DNA of 64,000 nucleotides from Calamus simplicifolius (Eukaryota; Streptophyta; Magnoliopsida; Arecales; Arecaceae), in assembly GCA_900491605.1 (NCBI GenBank), contig UESW01005040.1, positions 284,100 to 348,099 of the forward strand. The letters are read 5' to 3'. Made by a program: the position numbers and the translations under genes. Positions within the stretch are counted from its first letter, which is position 1. Every line of letters begins with the position of its first letter. This document shows positions 56,420 to 64,000 of this stretch, in pieces. The notes under the pieces are model-generated. The model ran no database searches. It saw only the letters and a program-made list of their open reading frames with translations, and had not been told where the DNA came from.

Positions 56420-58440
56420 TATTTCAAATATAGCTAAATCTAAGTTCAATCCCATAAGAAATCCAATATAAAATCCAAATTCAATCCAATTATAAGATCA
56501 TCGTACACCTAATTTAGATTCATAGTTGATCATTATAAAATTATAAAACAGCTACACTTAATTACTTTTCTCACATAACATTGAAGATTTATCTAAGTCA
56601 TTAAGGATTTATCCAAGTCCTAGAGAGATTATACCCTACTACCATTTTCACGCGGTAGTCCACTAGCCTTTTTATTGACCTTTCAAACCTTCTACATAAG
56701 AACAGATATTTTATCCTTTCAAACCTTCTACATAAGAACAGAAATCTTCTTCTCATTGGACCAAGTAAAATATCTATCATGCCTGTCACACAACTCAAGT
56801 TGTACCCAATGACTTTGTTTTTTTTTTTTTTTTTCTCCTTCTAACCGTAAATGCAGTGCCATGTCTTCTGATGGCCGGATTTCTTCATGTGATTAACAAG
56901 CTCCCATCTTTGACGTTCACAAAGGGAGAAACGAAGGCAAAGAGGCACTGAATAAAACATCACTGCCCTGCTTTAAAAAGTTTATAACTCAAATTTATGT
57001 GATATTAATCAATTTACATTCCAGTTTTTAAGGCTACAATATATTATGCAGAATCAATGACCCTACTTCGAAAATAGTTTCTAGCTAACTTGTAATTAGA
57101 CTATCAGTAGGGCTTGAGGTGTTGCATTCAAACTACAAACAACTTTGATAGAATCAAAAGTGCATACAAACAGGGAATATAGAATGAGCTGCTCTATTTC
57201 CATACAAAATAGAGACGTATCGATCAATTTGTTTGAATATACGTTTAGTTGTTACGTGACAATGATCGCACATCAAAAACACGATATTAATTTTTGTTCA
57301 GACTTATGTTTTGATTAACGTGGTCCTTCTTCCTGCATATATATATATATATATATCTGCAGGATTATCTGATCTTTCTTTTCCAAGTGAATGGCGCCAT
57401 GGATTGTACGATTTCATAGGCTAAATGAAGTGCTAAAGACTTTTCTAAGTGATTAGAAAAAGATTTATACCTGCCCTGATGAACTCCAAAGTCTAGCCAC
57501 GCGCATTGCTGAAGAAAGACTACAATGGAGTGAATAGAAAAGGTGCGCAAGTCTGGTTAAGTTGGGAGTATTGGAAAGAGCTTGCAACTACATAACTATA
57601 AGTTATGAAAGGTGCGGAAGAACTTGGGACATTCTTTTCTTTTCTTTGTGAAAGCTTTCCAAGAGTGTGAAAGTTTGTTCTTCATTCGACTAAATTCATC
57701 TTTAGGAAAAAGGTTTCATTAATTTCATGGAAATTAGGATTAGGTTGTGACGTGTATTCTGGATATATCTCCATGTAAAATAACCACATCCATTGCCTGC
57801 GTGCGGTAAAGATATTCTAATGAGGGATTTCTTGGAAGATACTTAATCTGGCGTTTAGACCAATAAAATTAGTCTTCTTAATTAGATGGGGAATAAAGGT
57901 GGTAGAAAGATGGTAAAACAAGTATATATATATATATATATATATATATGGATTATATTTTCCCTTTTTTTTTTCTCATTGCTGTAGGATCTTGGCTATT
58001 ATTATTATTATTTTTTGCCTTTTTTTTTATTGGAAAGGTGGGGTTTGTGGTGTTATTAGGTGGGCTGTTATTTTAAATCTCTGTTACCTTTTTTTTTTTT
58101 TTTTAGAGAGTAACAACAGAAGAAAATGTAGCCAAAATCTGATGACAGTGTGAAAACCAAATTATTTGGGGCTGACTCTTAACGAATATTCCGACTATTT
58201 GACTTTATTTATGGTAGACGGAGAACGTGACATATTGACTTTGAAATCATGTTCTTGACTGACTTTTATTTATTTTATTTTTAAATTTCAAATCCAGGTG
58301 GAAGTTGCGTTTGATTTTTTAACATCACTGATGACAATTAAATATTACATATATGCTGAGAAGTTATCTTTATTGTATGTACTTGTAGCCAAAAATCTCG
58401 GTGGCTTGGTCCATCTGGTGTCTTCCTCGAAATTAGACCC
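53683..58440. repeat. segmental duplication, copy 2 (no LINE or LTR insertions)
   Basis: Collinear with copy 1 (7980-31295) as listed there. It retains the empty sites of LINE A (about 54112-54120), the 42-bp RTE tail (about 54147-54160), LINE B (about 57318-57325) and the LTR nest (about 58330-58345). It has its own unique blocks at 54470-55265 and about 56790-57115. Confidence 0.85.
54470..55265. other. unique insertion in copy 2 with GC-rich palindromic repeats
   Basis: Absent from copy 1. It begins agaaaagtccccggagacc and includes an 80-codon open frame (54463-54705) without a domain. Two copies of 'ccccgagaccggtggggcctc' (as ccccgagaccggtgggg plus cctc) and three of 'gaccccaccccccgacccc'-like blocks follow at about 54915-55110. 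It is probably a TE fragment; no terminal repeats were found. Confidence 0.5.
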
Positions 58441-58581
58441 CTCATTTTGTTTTATTGATGGACGATGGACGGAGAGGAGAAAAGGGAATCTAACTTATGT
58501 TGGTTTTTTGATCCTCAGTGTCTCCTTTACGTATTCATTGTAACGGTTTTTCTCATGAACTATTTTATGTACTAAGCTTAA

Positions 58582-59010
58582 TGCTATGTTTGGATGGAAA
58601 AAAAAAAAAAAGTAGAATGAAAGAAAACTAGGAAAAAAAGTGGAAAGAAAGAAAATTAAAGAGAAAATATTTTTTCTCCTTCTGTTTGGATGAGTGGGAG
58701 GAAAATAGAGAGGAGAAAAAGTTGATAATTTACAATGACAATAATATCCTTATTATAGATGATTAAAAAATGCATCGGTTGTTTTTTGGAAGGGTCAATA
58801 TTGGAAAAAAAAAAAAAAAAAATTTTGAGTTTCTCTCCGAAATCTCTTCGGTTTCGGAGAGAAAACTTTTATGTGGGGCCCACCACTTTTTCGCTCTAGT
58901 TTTCTTTCTCTAGACTTTTTTCTCCATCCAAACAAGATAAATTTTATTTTCTTTCCTATTTCTTTCCTAGTTTTTTTCCTCCCTAGTTTTCTCTCCATCC
59001 AAACAAAGGG
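58582..59010. mobile_element. MITE with 'gtttggatgg' inverted repeats
   Basis: The left end tgctatgtttggatgg and right end ccatccaaacaaaggg are imperfect inverted repeats. TAA lies on both sides (58579-58581, 59011-59013), fitting a 3-bp PIF/Harbinger-type TSD, though chance is possible at this length. A second internal 'ccatccaaacaagata' lies at about 58925-58940. Confidence 0.6.
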
Positions 59011-59029
59011 TAAGGGTACTTGATTCGTA

Positions 59030-59250
59030 TAATTTTGAAAGGCCTTTATAATTTATTTTAGAATTTTTATATTTGGTTCAATAAATTTAGACATCTCATG
59101 CCAAGAGCATTTGAGATGCCTATAAAAATCACATTACTATAAAAACATGACAATTTGATTACCGCTAAAGAAGTAGTTATATAATATTGCCACCTAATAG
59201 GAATGTAGCACCAAATTTTTGAACCCAAAAACTCCTCAAGTAACTTATAT
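59030..59250. repeat. dispersed repeat R1, right copy
   Basis: See 53230-53460. Direct orientation. Confidence 0.8.
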
Positions 59251-59269
59251 CACTACAAGAAAATGCTGA

Positions 59270-62200
59270 GATAGTGACGCACGCATCCTTGTGTCGCTAA
59301 ATTGCGACCAAATTGCGACGCCTTAGCGACAATAAAAAATAGCGACGCAATTGCAACGCGTAGCTCAAAAAATTAAAAAATATTAATTTTAATTTAGCGA
59401 CGCAAAGTGTGTCGCTATTTTAAGAAAAATTAATATTTATAAAATAAAATTATCAAATAAAAATATTGCGACGCATCTCATTGCATCGTAATGTTTTATA
59501 AAAAAATTAATTATGTTAAATAGCAATGCATTAGCGATGCAATAAACCAAAAATTAAAAAAAAAATTTTAATTTCGCGACGTAAGTATTGTGTCGTAATT
59601 TTTTTAAAAAATAAAACATTGTGACGCAACAAGGTACGTCATAATTATTTTAAGAAAAATTATTTTTATAAAATATAATTATAAAATAAAATATTGCGAC
59701 AACTCAGTGCGTCACCATTTTTTTTTTTAAAAATTAATTATGTTAAATAGCGACGCATTAGCGATAAACCAGAAAATAAAAAATTAATTTTTAATATAGC
59801 GACGCAAGAAATGCATCACAATTTTTTAAAAAATATTAAATTTATAAAAATTAATTTTATAAAATATAATTATGAAATAAACGCAACCGTCGGATCGTCG
59901 CCGATCGGATTGATCGCAACGGTCCGAGATCGATCATCGGCACCGGGATCATGGCTTGGATCGATCGTAACCGTCGGATCGTCACCGATCAGATTGATCG
60001 CAATGGTCCGAGATCGATTGTCGCCGACCGGGATCATGGCTTGGATCGATCGCAACCGTCGGATAGTCGCCGATCAGATTGATTGCAACGGTCCGAGATC
60101 GATCGTCGTCGACTGGGATATATCATGGCTTGGATCGATCGCAACAGTCGGATTGTCACCGATCGGATTGATCGCAATGGTCCAAGATCGATCATCGGCG
60201 ACCAGGATATATCATGGCTTGGATCGATCGTAACTGTCGGATCGTCGCCGATCGGATTGATCGCAACGGTCTGAGATCGATCGTTGGCGACCGGGATATA
60301 TCATGGCTTGGATCGATCGCAACCGTCGGATCGTCGCCGATCGGATGGATCGCAACAGTCCGAGATCGATCGTTGGCAATCGGGATCATGGCTTGATCGA
60401 TCGCAACCGTCAGATCGTCGCCGATCGGATTGATCGCAACGGTCCGAGATCGATTGTCGCCGATCGGGATATATCCTGGCTTGGATCGATCGCAACCGTC
60501 GGATCATTGCCGATCAGATTGATCGCAACGGTCCGAGATTGATCGCCAGCGACTGGATCATGGCTTGGATTGATCGCAACCGTCGGATCGTCGCCGATCG
60601 GATTGATCGCAACTGTCCGAGATCGATCGTCGCGATTGGGATATCATGGCTTGGATCGATCGCAACCGTCGGATCATCACCGATCGGATTGATCGCAACG
60701 GTTCGAGATCGATCGTTGGCGATCGGGATATATCATGGCTTGGATCGATCGCAACGGTCGGATCGTCGCCGATCGGATTGATCGCAACATCCAAGATCGA
60801 TCGTCGCCGACCGGGATATATCATGGCTTGGATCGATCGCAACCATCGGATCGTCACCGATCGGATTGATCGCAACGGTCCGAGATCGATCGTCGGCGAC
60901 CGGGATCATGGCTTGGATCGATCGCAACCGTTGGATCGTCGCGATCGGATTGATCGCAATGGTCCAAGATCGATCGTTGGTGATCGGGATCATGGCTTGG
61001 ATCGATCGCAACCGGATCATCGCCGATCAGATTGATCGCAACGGTTCGAGATCGATCGTCGGCGATCAGGATATATCATGGCTTGGATCGATCGCAACTG
61101 TCGGATTATCGTCGATTGGATTGATCGTAACGGTCGAGATCGATCGTCGGCGACCGGGATATCATGGCTTGGATCGATTGCAACCATCGGATCTTACCGA
61201 TCGGATTGATCGCAACGGTCCAAGATCGATCGTCGGCGATCGGGATCATGACTTGGATCGATCGCAACCGTCGGATCGTCGCCGATCGGATTGATCGCAA
61301 TGGTCCGAGATCAATCGTCGCCGACCGAGATCATGGCTTGGATCATCGCAACCATCGGATCGTCGCTCGAATTGATCACAATTTTTAAAAAAAATATTAA
61401 ATTTTATTAAATATAATTAAAAGATAAAAAAAATTAATTTTAAATCGGGATCATGGCTTGGATTAAAAATAAAAATTGCGACGCAAACATGTGCATCGCA
61501 ATTATTTTCAAAAAAATTAATTTTTATAAAATATAATTATGAAATAAAATATTGCGACGCAAATCAAAGCGTCGCAACTTTTTTTTTAAAAATAAATTAT
61601 GTTAAATAGCGATGCATTAGCGACGTAATAAACCAGAAAATTAAAAAAATTAATTTTTAATTTAGCAACGCAAGTATTGCATCGCAATTTTTTTTAAAAA
61701 ATAAGTGTTATAAAAAATATTAAAAATAAAACATTGCGACACAGCCATATGCGTCGCAATTATTTTCAGAAAAATTAATTTTTATAAAATATAATTATAA
61801 AATAAAAATATTACGATGCGAATTAGGTGTCGCAACTTTTTTTTTAAAATAAATTATGTTAAATAGCGACGCATTAGCAATGCAATAAACCAAAAAATTA
61901 AAAAAAATTAATTTTTAATTTAGCGAAGCAAGTATTGCGTTGTAATTTTTTTAAAATAAGTGTTATAAAAAAATATTAAAAATAAAACATTGCGATGCAA
62001 ACATATGCGTCGCAATTATTTTCAAAAAATTAATTTTTATAAAATATAATTATGAAATAAAAATATTGCGATGCGAATTAGTGCGTCACAACTTTTTTTT
62101 AAAAATAAATTATGTTAAATAGCGACGCATAAATTAAAAAAATTAAAAAAATTAATTTTTTTTAAAAATAAGTGTTATAAAAAATATTAAAAATAAAACA

Positions 62201-62520
62201 ATGTGACGCAACCATATGCATCGCAATTATTTTTAGAAAAATTAATTTTTATAAAATATAATTATGAAATAAAAATATTGCGACGCATTAGCGACGCATT
62301 TTTTTAGAAAATAAAAAAAATTTCCTGCTGGTCATTGCCGCCAAATTAGCGACACATTAGCGACGCAATTATTTGCGTCATTAATTTTTGTAGAAAATAA
62401 AAAAAATTTGCCACCGGCCAATATAGCGATGCATAGTTGCGTCCCTAATCCATAATAAATCAAAAAAATGTAGTGAGGGATTAGCGACGCAAAATTGCGT
62501 CGCTAATCCCTAATATATTA
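59270..62520. repeat. CACTA subterminal repeats (gcgacgcaa / ttgcgtcgc)
   Basis: Dozens of direct and inverted 'gcgacgca' and 'tgcgtcgcaat' words separated by AT-rich spacers such as 'aaaattaatttttataaaatataattatgaaataaa' (given here as a family of A/T blocks). Subterminal motif arrays are the known binding sites of CACTA transposases (TNPA-type); which word is bound here is inference. Confidence 0.85.
59880..61390. repeat. minisatellite, about 17 units of about 86 bp
   Basis: Each unit contains 'atcatggcttggatcgatcgc', 'aaccgtcggatcgtcgccga' and 'tcggattgatcgcaacggtc' type blocks. The 'atggcttgga' anchor recurs at about 59951, 60036, 60127, 60214, 60304, 60389, 60476, 60560, 60645, 60736, 60826, 60909, 60990, 61078, 61166, 61249 and 61332. 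A stray partial unit lies at about 61446. It is embedded in the AT-rich CACTA subterminal zone. Confidence 0.92.
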
Positions 62521-62521
62521 C

Positions 62522-62700
62522 TGAGTCACCCCCCCCCCCCCCCCGGAACGGCCTCTTCTTCTTCCTCTTCTTGCCCTAACCCGCCGCCTCCTCCTCCGGC
62601 TCCCACCGCCCCCTCCTCGGCGCTAGGAACCCACCGGCGGCGGCCCCCCCGGCGCAAGGAACCCTCGCCGGCGTCCCCTTTTACCGATGTAAGCCCTCGT
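62522..62700. other. C-run and GC-rich leader-like segment of the CACTA element
   Basis: A run of 17 C (62527-62543) is followed by CCG/CTT-rich sequence resembling a 5' leader or first exon. No confident start codon. Confidence 0.4.
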
Positions 62701-62709
62701 TTTTTTTTT

Positions 62710-63275
62710 ATAATGTTGGGGTGGGGTTTTTCCCCACCCTGAGGCCACGGCCACGGTGGCGGCAGCCATGGCCGATGGTGGCCAGGCCACCATTTTTTTT
62801 AAAAATAAAATGTAGGGGTGAGGTTTTCCCCCACCCCTGAGGCCACGGTCACGGCGACGGCCGCGGCCGTGGCGGCAGTGGCCTGGCCACGGTGGCCAGG
62901 CCACCGTTTTTAAAAAAAAAAAGTGTGGTGAGGGAATAAAAAAAATGTAGGTGGGGTTTTTCCCCCACCCCTGAGACGACGGTCACGACCGCGGCCCTGG
63001 CCACGGTGGCCTGGCCACCATTTTAAAAAAAATTGTAGGGGTGGGTTTTTCCCCCACCCCTGAGACGACGGCCATGCCATGGCCGCGGTGGCCTGGCCAC
63101 GGTGGCCAGGCCACCTTTTTTAAAAAATAAAATTGTAGGGGTGGGGTTTTTCCCCACCTGAGGCCATGGCCACGGTCGTAGTCGTGGCCGTCGGTGGCCT
63201 GGCCACGTGGCCAGGCCACCGTTTATATATAAAAAAATGTGTGGGTGGGGTTTTTTTCCACCCCTGAGGCCACGA
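62710..63275. repeat. GC-rich hairpin repeat, six units of about 100 bp
   Basis: Each unit has ggtggggtttttccccacc (a hairpin), ctgaggccacgg and ggtggcctggccacc (palindromic), joined by A-runs. Unit starts are near 62719, 62816, 62950, 63040, 63140 and 63245. Confidence 0.85.
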
Positions 63276-63390
63276 CGGTTAAAGATATAGGTTCATTCGA
63301 TTTTGATTTATTTTATAAGTGTTAAATTTTTGTATGTTTATTAATTATTCATAATTATATTGCATTGCATTAATCTTTAGTATTTACAGT

Positions 63391-64000
63391 ATGACGGACC
63401 GAGGTAGATCTACCCCTGACGAATATAGCCCTGCTGCGTCACATCCCACTACCAGCCCTAACGCACGGACTTTCGCTCTCTAGGCGTTGACGCTCATCCA
63501 GTATTTTTCTCTACCCGATTGGTACAGACATCTGAGAGTTCTTCTTTGGTGGTTGCACCGTACTTCGATTGGATGCCGATGGGCTGTAAGTATATACTAA
63601 TTGTAACTATATGTTTATGTTTTTAAGTTAATTACTTATTTTAATTAGTTTTTTTAACAGCTTTATTGAGCAGCATACTGTATCGAGCCGGATCAGCTCT
63701 ACATTTCAGAGCCGTGCTGATCCCAGTGGCTACGATTGGCACCATGTATCTGCGGCCACTAGGGAGTTTTATTTTTCAGAGTTTCAGGTAAACTTTTTAA
63801 ATACATTTTAAAACTGATATAAAATTTTCTAATCTTAATATATTGTAAACTAACTGTTTATTTCAATGCAGAAAAAGTTACGTGGGACCCTACTATCCAT
63901 GATGCCATTAGGGCAGTATGGAATGCTCTTGCGGCACGCCGATACTCCGACATGCTTTATCGTTGGAGGATTCGGGTGACCGTCTAGGGCATGTGCCAGA
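63391..64000 (+). pseudogene. decayed CACTA transposase-associated exons (Transposase_24-like)
   Basis: Exon 1 after acceptor tttacag: an open frame from the ATG at 63391 (MTDRGRSTPDEYSPAASHP) stops at 63481-63483. Exon 2 (63661-63787) codes FIEQHTVSSRISSTFQSRAD and PSGYDWHHVSAATREFYFSEFQ. Exon 3 (from 63872) codes VTWDPTIHDAIRAVWNALAA and RRYSDMLYRWRIRVTV before a stop at about 63986, but enters one base out of frame with exon 2. The pattern (W.HV....R..YF.EF.K, then W......I...W...A..RYSD..YR.R) matches the plant Transposase_24 domain. Premature stops indicate decay. Confidence 0.6.

Larger units (their letters stand above)
59251..64000 (+). mobile_element. left part of a CACTA (En/Spm) transposon
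   Basis: Begins with cactacaagaaaa, the classic plant CACTA terminus, followed by a long subterminal zone of repeated gcgacgc/gcgtcgc words. It then has a GC-rich zone, and exons resembling Transposase_24 (Ptta/En/Spm). The right end lies beyond the window, so length and TSD cannot be checked. Confidence 0.85.

Noticed and set aside
59811..61388. Several 60-140-codon open frames on both strands
   Set aside because: They run through the 86-bp minisatellite, whose units often have lengths divisible by three; the peptides are the same repeat translated in several frames.
62623..63219. Minus-strand frames with WPPWPGH repeats
   Set aside because: Translation of the GC-rich hairpin repeat.
1..64000. 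tRNA, rRNA, CRISPR or bacterial-type operon features
   Set aside because: No cloverleaf with A and B boxes, rRNA signature or regularly spaced CRISPR-like repeats was recognised; the tandem arrays present are minisatellites or TE subterminal repeats.

Overview
This window is plant nuclear DNA: GT-AG introns of plant size, plant-type retrotransposons and an LRR receptor kinase of land-plant architecture. The TE mix and codon usage suggest a monocot, possibly palm-like, but the species cannot be fixed from sequence alone. The region is gene-poor and dominated by transposable elements. Only one near-complete host gene (LRR receptor-like kinase, + strand, about 32.7-39.7 kb) and one isolated terminal exon of an INO80C/Ies6-type gene (about 7.0-7.1 kb) are recognisable. 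No tRNA, rRNA or CRISPR was seen.

Layout. 1-6.98 kb: intergenic DNA with a 5'-truncated RTE LINE (11-bp target-site duplication, TSD) and a complete but decayed 3.06-kb hAT element (8-bp TSD). 7-8.35 kb: INO80C exon, then a tandemly duplicated flank. 8.35-19.1 kb: a 5'-truncated L1-type LINE, a 42-bp RTE tail insertion with 14-bp TSDs, AT-rich intergenic DNA and a near full-length L1-type LINE on the minus strand. 19.6-31.2 kb: a solo-LTR-like sequence with a minisatellite, split by a complete 10.3-kb Sirevirus-type copia element (minus strand; both LTRs, PBS, PPT, gag, pol and an env-like ORF). 31.7-32.3 kb: a 606-bp non-autonomous hAT element. 32.7-39.7 kb: the LRR-RLK. 40.1-44.8 kb: a young Tork/TNT1-like copia element whose polyprotein is interrupted by one in-frame stop. 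44.8-50.1 kb: a coding-like fragment, a MITE and four more LINE pieces. 51.8-53.0 kb: a deletion derivative of the hAT element. 53.7-58.4 kb: a second copy of the 8-31 kb intergenic segment, lacking its insertions. 58.6-59.0 kb: a MITE. 59.25 kb to the window end: the left part of a CACTA (En/Spm) element with subterminal repeats, an 86-bp minisatellite, a GC-rich hairpin repeat and decayed transposase exons.

The most useful overall observation is the paralogous segment pair (about 8.0-31.3 kb and 53.7-58.4 kb). The second copy keeps the pre-insertion (empty) sites of two LINEs, the 42-bp RTE tail and the LTR/Sirevirus nest, so the insertion history can be read directly. The LRR-RLK model has 19 exons whose phases agree throughout except in exon 14, which is one base too short; the gene is therefore a recent pseudogene or carries a sequencing error. 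I found nothing that clearly amounts to a new biological system. The best candidates for novelty are the repeat arrays of the Sirevirus U3, the CACTA internal minisatellite and the duplicated terminus of the small hAT copy.
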